DNA from: JBCCMA01 sp039026595
GTDB taxonomy: Bacteria; Pseudomonadota; Gammaproteobacteria; Steroidobacterales; JBCCMA01
Length of the DNA: 64,000 nucleotides
Assembly: GCA_039026595.1 (NCBI GenBank)
Contig: JBCCMA010000002.1
Span: 1-64,000 of the forward strand
Reading direction: 5' to 3'
Numbering within the stretch: position 1 is the stretch's first letter; every line of letters begins with the position of its first letter. The translations under genes were made by a program, and so were the position numbers. The notes beneath the pieces are model-generated. The model saw only the letters and a program-made list of their open reading frames with translations, made no database searches and was not told where the DNA came from. This document shows, piece after piece, positions 9,375 to 17,772 of the stretch.

Positions 9375-9401
9375 TTAGCGACAACCAGTACGATTTCTTG
9401 A
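9375..9401 (-). promoter_or_regulatory. Candidate sigma-28 (FliA) promoter of the PAS chemoreceptor
   Basis: On the minus strand TCAAGAAA, 11 bases, then GTCGCTAA. The sigma-28 consensus is TAAAGTTT-N11-GCCGATAA; the -10 matches at 6 of 8 positions, the -35 at 4 of 8, and the spacing is exact. A very similar arrangement precedes cheY at 48076-48102, which raises confidence in both. Confidence 0.45.
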
Positions 9402-9515
9402 ACCTTCGGTATCGCGCTGCAGCCGCACTCAGAACCGCAAGCCACGCACTTGCGCTGCGCGTCTTCGCCTCGTGGTGTATTTTTCAAGTGCACGCGCGCT
9501 GATTCAGAGGAGAAC

Positions 9516-10241
9516 ATGATGATCCGAGCGACACTGGCCCTGAGTACTTTCCTTTTTGTTTGCGGGTGCGCCTCGTACACCACGCCGGGCGGTGGCGTCA
9601 GCGTGTCGACGCTGGGCGATTCAGACATTCAAGCGATCATGTCGCGCGAGCAGGCCGCGAACTTTCCAGCCAATATCTCCGTCGCGCGGGTACAGGCAGC
9701 GGGCTACCGATCGCACACAAACGACAGCTTCGGGACCGGTCGGTACAGCGTCGTCACCACGCGGGACGTGGAGTCCGATGCGGATTTTGAGCGGCTCGGT
9801 TCGATGACAGCCGTTCGCGGCGTCGCACCCATCAACCGCATCTTGCTTCCGACCGACCTCGACAGCATCAAGGCACTTCGTGAGGCGTCGGCCCGCCTGA
9901 AAGCCGATGTTCTTCTGATCTATACGTTTGACACGTCGTTCCAAGCCGGTGGGCAGCGCATCGGGCCGCTGGACGTCGTGACGCTCGGCTTCCTGAGAAA
10001 ACAAGATGTGAACGTGACGACCACAGTGACCGCCGCACTGTTCGATGTGCGGACGGAATATCTCTATGGACTATCAGAAGCGACCGCCAAGGAGACCGGC
10101 CGGTCCAACGCATGGAGTACAGCGCTTGCGGTGGATGACCTGCGCGTGTCCACAGAAAAGAGCGCGTTCGCGAAACTCATCCCGGAGATTGAGAAGACGT
10201 GGTCAGGCGTTATCAGTGAGTACCACCCGGCTGGGGACTGA
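9516..10241 (+). CDS. Outer-membrane lipoprotein of unknown function
   Basis: A ribosome site GAGGAG at 9507-9512 precedes two adjacent ATG codons at 9516 and 9519, either of which could start a product of about 241 residues. The N-terminus is a lipoprotein signal ending in the lipobox-like FVCGC before ASYTTPGG. The mature part is soluble, with mixed alpha/beta character, including a segment SARLKADVLLIYTFDT that recurs in small envelope-stress lipoproteins. I do not recognise a named domain. It stands alone between the chemoreceptor and a convergent pseudogene. Confidence 0.85.
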   Translation: MMIRATLALSTFLFVCGCASYTTPGGGVSVSTLGDSDIQAIMSREQAANFPANISVARVQAAGYRSHTNDSFGTGRYSVVTTRDVESDADFERLGSMTAVRGVAPINRILLPTDLDSIKALREASARLKADVLLIYTFDTSFQAGGQRIGPLDVVTLGFLRKQDVNVTTTVTAALFDVRTEYLYGLSEATAKETGRSNAWSTALAVDDLRVSTEKSAFAKLIPEIEKTWSGVISEYHPAGD

Positions 10242-10311
10242 GTCCTGCCAGAGGAGCGTCGGCCAACCGACCCACGGATAAATCAGCGCTTCCGCCGCCA
10301 GAAATCTCCGC

Positions 10312-11253
10312 TCACGAAACGTTGCACGACGTGGGGCCGGGACCCGGCGGCTGGAAGAAAGACTGCCTGAAAATACCGAGATCGAGCACGTTTACGACAC
10401 CGTCGCCGTTGAAATCGGCATGCGGTCATCCGTGAAGAACACCTGCCGGAACAGTCCCAGATCGATCACATTGACCACGCAATCGTTGTTCAGGTCCGCA
10501 TCGCAGGCGTTGCCAAAACCGTCCCCGTCGGTGTCGCGCTGATCGGTGTTGGGGACCTCGCTGCAGTTGTCGAGTGCGTAGTCCACCTCGTCCTGGTCGG
10601 TATCAAGCCGGCCCTGCTCCAGTAGCAGGTTCCAGATGGCGTAGTCGCCACCCTCAGGCCCATCGCCGACCTCCTCGCCCGGAATCCCGATGGCGAGGTT
10701 ATCGTGACCGTCGCGGTCAAAGTCGCCCACAGCCAGCGCGCTGCCGAAAAAAATCGCCGCTTTCCACTTCACGCTGCAAATCGGTCGTGTCCTGCGTAGA
10801 CGACTCGGAGTTTCCGGACTGAAGCCCACTGGATGATCCGTTCAGCACGTTGATCATGCCGGCGTCCAGCGTCGGAAAAATGAAGCCCTAGATGTTCTCG
10901 CCGGGCACGCCAAACACGGCATCCGCGTAGCCGTCGTCGTCAAAGTCACCGACGGCCAGCGCCTGAGCAAAGAAATCGTTTTTCTCGGAGACACCCGACA
11001 CGCCGCTGCTGTCCTGGTGCCAATATTACTCACCGGCGAACGAGATGTCCGTGCCGTCGCTGTAGGCCACAAAGGCCGCACCCTGATCGTTGTCGGTGAC
11101 GATATTTCCGTCGACCAGCTTGCCCGGTACGCCGATCAGAAGATCCGAATAACCGTCTCCGTTGAAATCGGAAATGACGTTTGACTGGGCGTGGGCCTGT
11201 TGTGGCGCAACAAATAAAAGGCCGGCCATCACCGCTGTCACTGTCGCTCGCAC
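10312..11253 (-). pseudogene. Decayed secreted FG-GAP/dockerin-type calcium-binding protein
   Basis: A signal peptide (MRATVTAVMAGLLFVAPQQAHA) and FG-GAP repeats (DFNGDGYSDLLIGVPG, VGDFDDDGYADAVFGVPG, VGDFDRDGHDNLAIGIPG) lead to a TSP3-like DTDGDGFGNACDADLNND and two dockerin-like motifs (VNVIDLGLFRQ, VNVLDLGIFRQ). The frame is broken by TAA at 11026-11028, TAG at 10888-10890, a one-base gain near a run of seven A (plus strand) around 10750, and a one-base loss near 10427. The two shifts compensate, so the final stop at 10312 is in the original frame. Restoring the four lesions gives about 313 residues. The family is normally exported and calcium-loaded. Sequencing error cannot be excluded for the shifts, but four lesions argue for true decay. 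Confidence 0.8.
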
Positions 11254-11664
11254 TGCGTACCTCCCTGTCGCGCGCCACGTGAGTGTTACGTGTGATCACG
11301 CGTTGACTGCGTCGTTTTGATTTTTATTTCAGTGGACTTTGAATCCACGCTGACTACGTGACAAATTATCACAATCCCGACAGTCCAATGATCCTCCTTG
11401 GGCTGTTCGCAATCAGATGATGTTCGTACGAAATGGCTCAGATTCGACCCTGTGTTCTGTTTTGCGCAGTTAGATGAGATGCCTGAGACAAATGACACTC
11501 ATCAAACACAACACCACCGCGCGACCGACGACTGATTGGTCTGTTTGCAGGGAGACGCCACCGCGCAGAAAAACGGAAGGACCGACCAGCCTGAACTCGC
11601 GTGTCAGCAGAGGCAATTTGCCGGCTCAATGTCCAACTTCAAATCACCCTAAGCAGGAAATCCC
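11254..11664. other. Intergenic stretch without a supported gene
   Basis: About 410 bases between the pseudogene and a small hypothetical gene. It is more AT-rich than its surroundings, with short frames on both strands that lack ribosome sites and any recognisable motif. It probably holds the promoters for the two flanking genes. No RNA structure stood out. Confidence 0.5.
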
Positions 11665-11961
11665 ATGACCCAAACTATTTTCGACTGTCCTGAACAAGTA
11701 ACAGGTCTCGTACTGATCGCCGCCGGCACATCCCCCACCATCCGGGGCGTGCTACAAATATCGATCCCGCGGTGTTTCGAACTACTTGGTTTCGACAGCA
11801 CAAATGTGGCCAGCCTAGGCGGCGCGACACAGCTACCTTCGAATGAGGAACTCGTCCGAATCGGGCATGCCATTCTCAGCTACTACATCGCAGACCCCAA
11901 CTACACTCAGAATGGACCCCAAGCGTCCGAATTCTTCCGTGCGAACGGCTTCACCGACTGA
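11665..11961 (+). CDS. Small hypothetical protein, 98 residues
   Basis: The ATG at 11665 is preceded by AGGAAA at a suitable distance, and the frame is clean to a TGA. The product has no signal peptide and no transmembrane helix. It contains a moderately hydrophobic first half (TGLVLIAAGTSPTIRGVLQI) and a helical second half ending ASEFFRANGFTD. I do not recognise the family. Nothing nearby points to a function. The ribosome site and the protein-like composition make it a likely real gene. Confidence 0.6.
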   Translation: MTQTIFDCPEQVTGLVLIAAGTSPTIRGVLQISIPRCFELLGFDSTNVASLGGATQLPSNEELVRIGHAILSYYIADPNYTQNGPQASEFFRANGFTD

Positions 11962-12023
11962 CCTCAATAACCAAGTGCAACGAGTAGAGCCCGTCGGCTC
12001 AAACACGCGGTGTCGCCACGACA

Positions 12024-12485
12024 TCAAAATGGCCGGCAGCGTTTGATCACCCTCTGCAGACCCCCAGAAATACGACGCTCGCGCAGAGAAATTGTCTGCG
12101 CGAGCACTCTCTGTTGGCTGACACCTTGCAGCTTCACGTGCAATACGTCATACCCGTCCGGGGGGGCGCAGATCGACACTTCGAGTCCAAGCGCCTGCTG
12201 AGCCAGTTCGAGCTGACTGTCGGCACGTATTACCGCACTACCTAAGAGCATTGGATTAATGTCTGCGTGGCGCGTAGGCGTTGCAATCAGATCAACAAAG
12301 ACCACGCGGTATCCCAGCGGATCGTCCGGCGCCACCGGCATCTCGACATCCACCAGGGCAATGCTGTCTTCCATTCGAATCCGGACCCGAGCCTCATAGG
12401 TCTCCACATACCAGCACGGTGCACACAGGCACAACGTGACCAGATAGATCGCTGTACGGGCAATCCTTGCCAGACGACGGATCAC
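12024..12485 (-). CDS. Small exported hypothetical protein, partner of the ECF sigma gene
   Basis: A 153-residue product with an N-terminal hydrophobic segment (TAIYLVTLCLCAPCWYV) that may be a signal peptide or anchor. The remainder looks like a small beta-rich domain (RIRMEDSIALVDVEMP, LEVSICAPPDGYDVLHVKL). No family is recognised. It starts 7 bases after the stop of the ECF sigma gene, so they are co-transcribed. It could be an anti-sigma partner, but it lacks the ZAS zinc motif, so that is only a guess from position. Confidence 0.7.
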   Translation of the reverse strand: MIRRLARIARTAIYLVTLCLCAPCWYVETYEARVRIRMEDSIALVDVEMPVAPDDPLGYRVVFVDLIATPTRHADINPMLLGSAVIRADSQLELAQQALGLEVSICAPPDGYDVLHVKLQGVSQQRVLAQTISLRERRISGGLQRVIKRCRPF

Positions 12486-12491
12486 ACGTGA

Positions 12492-13139
12492 TCACTCGAC
12501 CGCCAGAGACATCTCACCAACTTGCCTCTGCAGGCGCTGCAGGCTCCGGAATTTGACGCGGTCAAAGTGGCGGGATGACAGCTTCAGTTCCGCCGCCACG
12601 TCGCACTTGTCTCTCTCCTCGAGGAATAAGAGTTGCAGCAGGGTACGGTCGCGCGGGGTATGGAGTTGGTCCACGCAGGACCGTACGCTCCTGACCAGTT
12701 CGCACTGAAGCAACAGTCTTTCGGGATTGGGCGGTGTGTCAAGTTCCTCATGTTCCAGAACAGTGCACAGGTTGCGATAGCGTTTTCGCTTTCTCACCGC
12801 ATCGATGAAGCAAAACTTCACCGTCCGGCTGATGTACGGGTCCAGACGGGACGGTTCCTTCAGGGCGCCAATCCGGACTTTTGTGAGTACAGAGACGAAG
12901 GCGTCCTGAAAAACGTCTTCCTGCAATTCCACTTCGAAGGTCAGGTTGCGCAGCACGGGTCGGGCAATCTTGCAGAAGCGCCTCGCCAGTTCCTCCTCGG
13001 ATCCGGGTCGGCCAGCACGGATGGCCGCAACCAGTTGCGCGGGATCGCGCGCCACACCGGAGCCTGCTGCTTTGGTGACCGGAGCGCTCCCCGGATGCTG
13101 CGATGCGAATGGCGGTGCGGTCGTTTCTTGATGCGTCAT
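12492..13139 (-). CDS. ECF-type RNA polymerase sigma factor
   Basis: A 215-residue protein with an atypically long, Ala/Pro-rich N-terminal tail of about 35 residues, then sigma region 2 (EEELARRFCKIARPVLRN, EDVFQDAFVSVLTKV, SRTVKFCFIDAVRKRKRYR) and a region 4 helix-turn-helix (KCDVAAELKLSSRHFDRVKFRSLQRL). This layout fits the sigma-70 ECF group. It is divergent from the winged-helix/TPR gene at 13370, with a 230-base AT-rich gap between them, and is followed directly by a small exported protein. The regulon is unknown; an autoregulatory promoter in the gap is likely but was not identified. Confidence 0.85.
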   Translation of the reverse strand: MTHQETTAPPFASQHPGSAPVTKAAGSGVARDPAQLVAAIRAGRPGSEEELARRFCKIARPVLRNLTFEVELQEDVFQDAFVSVLTKVRIGALKEPSRLDPYISRTVKFCFIDAVRKRKRYRNLCTVLEHEELDTPPNPERLLLQCELVRSVRSCVDQLHTPRDRTLLQLLFLEERDKCDVAAELKLSSRHFDRVKFRSLQRLQRQVGEMSLAVE

Positions 13140-13369
13140 GGCTTGCCCCCTTATGGATCAGATCGGTTCTGCACGTTGATTCGTGTCTTTCCGATGCCGT
13201 TTCATGGTCGGGTGGCGAACGGGGGCAAGTACTGTTTTTATTGGGAAAATTTCCTTAAAAAATCTAACGCGAGCTGATTTGTGCTACTTTCCGGTGTCCC
13301 CAACAAGACCTCGGGCCCTGCCGCGACACGCCGAGACGTCGGAAAGAAAAACGCGAAGAGGAATGCGTC

Positions 13370-15715
13370 GTGACGGACGGATCGCCTCCTGATCTTCAGG
13401 ATTTCCAGCTTGGTGAATTCACGGTCCGGCCGCTGGAGCGCCTGATCGTCGGTCCCGACGGCGTTGAGCACGAACTCACCGGCAAGAAGATGGATGTGCT
13501 GGTGTATCTGGCTCGGCGCGCCGGCCAGGTTGTCACGCGCAAGGCGTTGATGGACGACGTCTGGCAGGGGCGAGCCGTCGGCGACGATGTGCTCAACAAC
13601 GCCACCAGCGTTCTGCGACGCGTTCTCGGCGACAAACCGTCTAATCCGGAATACCTGCGAACCGTGCATGGCGTGGGCTACCAGATCATTGCAACGGTAA
13701 GCGATGTGCAGACGTCACCAACTCGCGAGCCACGATCCGTGCCATGGATCGCTGTGGTTCTGGTGACCGCGGCGGTGCTGGTCGGTACAGCCCTCTGGTT
13801 GCGGTCGCCAAAAGACACGGTGGACGTTTTCCTGCCCGGTCAAAGCCCCGTGATTCTGGTTGGCAGTTCGGCAACCGATTCCACCGCAGCCGCGCCCACC
13901 TACATGGAAATTCTGGCGCAACTCCTGAGCCAGTCCCCCGCAATCAACTTCAGCGGCCAGGACTACGTGCAAGTCGTGACTGAGCGCACACTGGGCGCGC
14001 AGCGCAGATGGCTCAGTCTGGACGAAGGGCTCAAAGTGGCGCGTGAGGGTGGCGCCGCCATTCTGGTTCACACCGCGTTCATGCAAGCCGACGATGGATT
14101 TTCGGTGCGTGCCGACATCGTCGACATGAGCGATAACGACCGACGCACCACCATCCGCTTCACATCCGATTCTGCACTGGACTTTATCGATGGCCTCGAA
14201 GTCTTTGGCCAGCGGCTGAGAGAACGATTGGGCGAGGACGATGAGACCATCCTCGCGTACTCACGCGCACCCAAAGACGCGATCAGCCGCGAGTTCCAGG
14301 TGCTCGATCTCTATTCCAAGGCACTTCAGGCAAGGCGCGATCATCAGTTTGAGCTCGCGATTCGGTTTTGCAGCGAAGCCATCGCCATCGATCCGAATGC
14401 TGCCTTGGTTTACCTGCTGCGCGGACGTCTTTACTACGGCCAGCACAATCAGCGTGAGGAGGCAGAGCGTGACTGGGAGCAGGCCAGCACACTGGCAGGA
14501 CGCCTCTCACACAAAGACCGGCTGCATTTGAATGCACTCAAAACCAAATTCATGAACCGTCGGGATATGGAAAGAGAGTGGCGGCTCCTTAAGAGCTCCT
14601 ACCCGCTGATGCCACGCGCCCACTACGAGTACGGTAATGCGCTGTGGTACTACTTCGACGACCACATCAATGCGGCACTCGCGTACGAGAAAGCCCATGA
14701 ACTTGCACCAGAGGCTTATTACAACGGCTATTACGGCGCGTACGCCGTTCTCGGGCAGAACCGCTTCGACGATGCGATCCGCGCCTTTTCCAACATCCAG
14801 AAGAAGTTCCAGTCCTACCACAATTTCGGACTTTCCGATGCGCTGGTGGCCGCTGGGCAGCACGATGACGCAGAGGCGATTCTTTTCACAGATCAGGGTC
14901 GGCGCCCAGAACTCACCGCTCCGCATCAGAAAGTGATCGCGCTCTACATCGATCAGGGGCGTCTCAAGGATGTCGCCAACGAACTGCTCACGTTCAAGGC
15001 CAGATCCGACCGTTTTGATTGGGGAGAACTGGCCATCCATATCCCCTATCTTGCCGTTGCCCGGCTCGATCAGCCGCCGCAACAGTGGTCCGAGCAGGTT
15101 GCTCTTCGCGTCGAAAACGCCATCAGGACGCTCGATACGAGCGAACCCTCAGACCTCGTACCGTTTGTGCAGGTGGCCATTCTGATTAAGTGGGCTGCCC
15201 GCTCGGGCCATCTCGATCTGGCCGAGCGTCTCTACGCAGCGACAACGGCACACGGCGACTTCAAAGCCCGACGCGGTACGGTTTACCAGATGACGCTCGC
15301 CGAAGCGGAAATCGCTCGGGCACGCGGCGACCTTCAGGCGTCGAAAAAACTGCTGATCCAGCTGATCGCGGATACGGATACGTTGCAAGCACGCGAAAGC
15401 CTCGCGGCGCTGTACGTGGCGCAGCAGGATATGGATGACGCCACCGATATGTATCAGTGGATTGTGGACCATCGCGGCTGGGCGTTTTCGCAGGGCAAGT
15501 TTACTTACGGACGCTCTGACGCCATCGCCATCTGGGCGGAGGCGCATCGCCACCTGGGTTCGCTTCACGCTCAGGCCGGCAACCCGGATCAAGCTGAGGC
15601 TGTCTGGCGTTCTTTATGGTCGCACTGGAAATCCGGTGATCGAACCTTCCATCAAAAGCAGTCGCTCAAAAACGATTTGTGCGCCCTGACGTCCGAAGCG
15701 GACTACTGCAGTTAA
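13370..15715 (+). CDS. Membrane-anchored winged-helix transcriptional regulator with TPR repeats (CadC-like)
   Basis: Starts at GTG 13370 behind an AGAGGA ribosome site and encodes 781 residues. Residues about 10-110 are an OmpR/CadC-type winged helix (FQLGEFTVRPLERL, GKKMDVLVYLARRAGQVVTR, YLRTVHGVGYQI). A single membrane helix lies at about 127-145, followed by a large periplasmic part with a region resembling the TolB-like N-domain and then TPR repeats (for example FELAIRFCSEAIAIDPNAALVYLLRGRLYY). Proteins of this kind bind DNA from the membrane in response to envelope signals without phosphorylation. Its targets may be the divergent sigma factor gene or the exported proteins nearby (inference). 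Confidence 0.9.
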   Translation: MTDGSPPDLQDFQLGEFTVRPLERLIVGPDGVEHELTGKKMDVLVYLARRAGQVVTRKALMDDVWQGRAVGDDVLNNATSVLRRVLGDKPSNPEYLRTVHGVGYQIIATVSDVQTSPTREPRSVPWIAVVLVTAAVLVGTALWLRSPKDTVDVFLPGQSPVILVGSSATDSTAAAPTYMEILAQLLSQSPAINFSGQDYVQVVTERTLGAQRRWLSLDEGLKVAREGGAAILVHTAFMQADDGFSVRADIVDMSDNDRRTTIRFTSDSALDFIDGLEVFGQRLRERLGEDDETILAYSRAPKDAISREFQVLDLYSKALQARRDHQFELAIRFCSEAIAIDPNAALVYLLRGRLYYGQHNQREEAERDWEQASTLAGRLSHKDRLHLNALKTKFMNRRDMEREWRLLKSSYPLMPRAHYEYGNALWYYFDDHINAALAYEKAHELAPEAYYNGYYGAYAVLGQNRFDDAIRAFSNIQKKFQSYHNFGLSDALVAAGQHDDAEAILFTDQGRRPELTAPHQKVIALYIDQGRLKDVANELLTFKARSDRFDWGELAIHIPYLAVARLDQPPQQWSEQVALRVENAIRTLDTSEPSDLVPFVQVAILIKWAARSGHLDLAERLYAATTAHGDFKARRGTVYQMTLAEAEIARARGDLQASKKLLIQLIADTDTLQARESLAALYVAQQDMDDATDMYQWIVDHRGWAFSQGKFTYGRSDAIAIWAEAHRHLGSLHAQAGNPDQAEAVWRSLWSHWKSGDRTFHQKQSLKNDLCALTSEADYCS

Positions 15716-15737
15716 AGACCGAGCAGATCCGCATAAG

Positions 15738-15767
15738 GCAGGTGCGGCCCCGAAAAGCCGCACCTGC
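15738..15767. terminator. Stem-loop between convergent genes, probable bidirectional terminator
   Basis: A perfect 11-base stem, GCAGGTGCGGC pairing with GCCGCACCTGC around an 8-base loop CCCGAAAA. It sits between the stop of the TPR regulator (15715) and the stop of the convergent GlyGly-CTERM-like gene (15776). There is no T-run on either side, so it may only help termination or protect mRNA ends. Confidence 0.6.
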
Positions 15768-15775
15768 GCCCTCAG

Positions 15776-17128
15776 TTACCTGAACCGGAATCGCTTTCGA
15801 CGCAATCCGATGCCCAGCATCAATAAGACGAACAGGAGGTCGGCGCTCCCGCCGCCACCGCCTCCAACGCCAGGCGTAATGATCGGAAATGGAACCGGCG
15901 CCGGCGCGGCATTCAACATGCCTTCAAAGTTGACCGATCCGACGATGGACCAACCCGTGCCTGTGAACTCGCTCACTGTTAGTGTGACGAAATAGTCGCC
16001 CGACGCGGGTCGGTTGTAGACAAGGGAGCGATCGATATCGGTATATCGGAAACCGCCCTCCAGTGGATCAAGAACGGCCTGCGCAAAGACGGTGCCCGTA
16101 ATGGTCCCGAAGCCCGGATACGCCTGGCGCGTCGCCCACAATTCGAGGCGCAGGGAACCTGAGCGCGTACTGCGAGTGTTGGTCAGCTCATCCACTTCCA
16201 GATCAACAAAATCGCCACTGACTCGGTAAGTACAAGGACATCCCAGATCAATACTCCCTGACGGAGGAGGAGGCGGAGGCGGAGGCGGAGGCGGCGCGCC
16301 GCCCCCAACCGTGTGGGTGTTACTGAAGGACACCCAATCAACCGTCCGGTCCTCCCCATCAAACTCTGTTAGCGTCAGCGCCACAAAATACGTACCGTTC
16401 GGAGGACGCCTGTACGACACCTGCTGATCGATCGGTCCCCGGAAGAATCCACCCGCAAGCTGGCCGAGATTGACCTCGCCCATCACGTAACCGGTGATCG
16501 TCCCGCCGGTATACGGCGTTTCAGTTGCCCACAACTTGAGTTTTAATGTGCCCGACAATCCGCCGCTGCGATTGTTGATCACTCGCTCTGCTGCGATCGA
16601 CAGAACGCCCCCGTTCAGCGACCAGCTGCAGAGACAGTCAAGCTCCAAGTTGTTCGAACCCCCTCCACCGGTGTTACCCGGCGTGCCGCCCAGCTGGTGC
16701 GGGTTGTTCACCGCCGGAGCGCTGTCAAGAAACGAGTTCAGGTTCGGAAACTCGAATACCACCAGAAATACGTGATAACTACCCTGCGGTGGCGCCGTGT
16801 ACGGCGCACTGAACGTGATGTTCTCAAACGCGGCGTTGGGGCGGAGCGTGCCATTGCCAAGACCCGTGAAGCCGCTGAGATTCAGCGCGGGCGTGAGCTC
16901 GTATCCACTGCCAGCCGGGTCATTGTCCGGGCTCGCCCAGAGCTGCAGGTAGAGTGTTCCTGACGTGGTGTTTTGATCGAAGTTCTGCAGCCGCGAAAAG
17001 GTGACCTCAACCTGCGCCCCCGAAATATTGAATGTGCCCTGGCCCACGAAGCGCACGTCGGTCGCGAGCACGTGCGGCGCCAGGATGATGGCGACCAGGA
17101 TTGCACCCAGTGCGCGCACGACCATCAT
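15776..17128 (-). CDS. Exported three-repeat beta protein with a GlyGly-CTERM-like sorting tail
   Basis: A 450-residue product with a signal peptide ending VLATDV, then three related modules of about 95 residues. Each has a GxLxLxLWA core (SGTLYLQLWA, SGTLKLKLWA, SGSLRLELWA) and a YxVxLxVxEF end (YHVFLVVFEF, YFVALTLTEF, YFVTLTVSEF). A proline run separates modules 2 and 3. The C-terminus has six glycines, one hydrophobic helix (LLFVLLMLGIGL) and a basic tail RRKRFRFR, which fits the GlyGly-CTERM signal processed by rhombosortase. The start overlaps the stop of the preceding gene as ATGA, so the two are translationally coupled. Probably displayed on or released from the cell surface. Confidence 0.82.
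   Translation of the reverse strand: MMVVRALGAILVAIILAPHVLATDVRFVGQGTFNISGAQVEVTFSRLQNFDQNTTSGTLYLQLWASPDNDPAGSGYELTPALNLSGFTGLGNGTLRPNAAFENITFSAPYTAPPQGSYHVFLVVFEFPNLNSFLDSAPAVNNPHQLGGTPGNTGGGGSNNLELDCLCSWSLNGGVLSIAAERVINNRSGGLSGTLKLKLWATETPYTGGTITGYVMGEVNLGQLAGGFFRGPIDQQVSYRRPPNGTYFVALTLTEFDGEDRTVDWVSFSNTHTVGGGAPPPPPPPPPPPSGSIDLGCPCTYRVSGDFVDLEVDELTNTRSTRSGSLRLELWATRQAYPGFGTITGTVFAQAVLDPLEGGFRYTDIDRSLVYNRPASGDYFVTLTVSEFTGTGWSIVGSVNFEGMLNAAPAPVPFPIITPGVGGGGGGSADLLFVLLMLGIGLRRKRFRFR
16262..16297. repeat. GGAGGC hexanucleotide repeat encoding a polyproline run
   Basis: A run of GGAGGAGGAGGC followed by further GGAGGC units on the plus strand encodes about eleven prolines on the minus strand. 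Unit length is a multiple of three, so slippage would change linker length rather than switch the gene off. Confidence 0.75.
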
Positions 17129-17514
17129 TTCAAGGCCCTTTTGATCAGGACCAGATCACCGCACAACGGCGCCTCAAAAACAGACACCTTGCCGGCGTCT
17201 TCCGCTTCAATCTCCAGATAGCCCGCAGCTTCGCTCCCCTCACACGGCACGCTGAAAACATCCCCCTTGCGAATGCCAGCAACCGGCCCCGAATAGGTCA
17301 CAAAGCGAACAGGCGTATCCGTCTGGTTGTGGAATGTGGTCTTGCTGGTGTCGTACTGGCCGAAGTACGAGATCGACAAGTCGGCCTCATCAACTTGTAG
17401 TTCGATGCGCTTGTGCAAGCTCGGGTCAAAGTCAGTGGCCAAAGCGGCCGGACTCAGGAACATCGCCCCCGCGATGCCCTTCAGCAGCAGAAATGAAATG
17501 CATTTTTGGGACAT
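17125..17514 (-). CDS. Small exported hypothetical protein, partner of the CTERM-like protein
   Basis: Start chosen at ATG 17514, which has GGAGAGAGG upstream; an earlier in-frame ATG at 17553 lacks a site. The 129-residue product has a signal peptide MSQKCISFLLLKG...PAALA and a small beta-rich mature domain with two cysteines (FSVPCEGSE, FEAPLCGDL) that could form a disulfide. No family is recognised. Its TGA overlaps the ATG of the downstream gene, so the two products are probably made in a fixed ratio and may interact in the envelope (inference). Confidence 0.75.
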   Translation of the reverse strand: MSQKCISFLLLKGIAGAMFLSPAALATDFDPSLHKRIELQVDEADLSISYFGQYDTSKTTFHNQTDTPVRFVTYSGPVAGIRKGDVFSVPCEGSEAAGYLEIEAEDAGKVSVFEAPLCGDLVLIKRALK

Positions 17515-17772
17515 AGCCTCTCTCCGGTACATGGCGAGTTGCCGTGACATCACGGCGACTCAATGCCCGGCTTGTGGAGGGTCATGCAGCGTTGTCCCAC
17601 CCGAAAGCACCGCGCGATCGCTGCACCTTATCGAGGTGAGACATCCGCAACTTGCCCACACAGACCCACCGGTAGCGCGCTGCAGTCAGGCCGTTCAAAA
17701 GCAAAACACTGATCAGCTTGTCGTGCGATGCCCGCAGCCATCGCTGCCGTGTTTTTTTGTTCGGAGTAAAAA

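Noticed and set aside
11286..11498. Minus-strand 70-codon frame in the gap after the pseudogene
   Set aside because: No ribosome site, no motif, Ser/Thr-rich random-looking composition.
16262..16297. Hexanucleotide tract as a phase-variation switch
   Set aside because: The unit is a multiple of three, so slippage keeps the frame; only linker length would vary.
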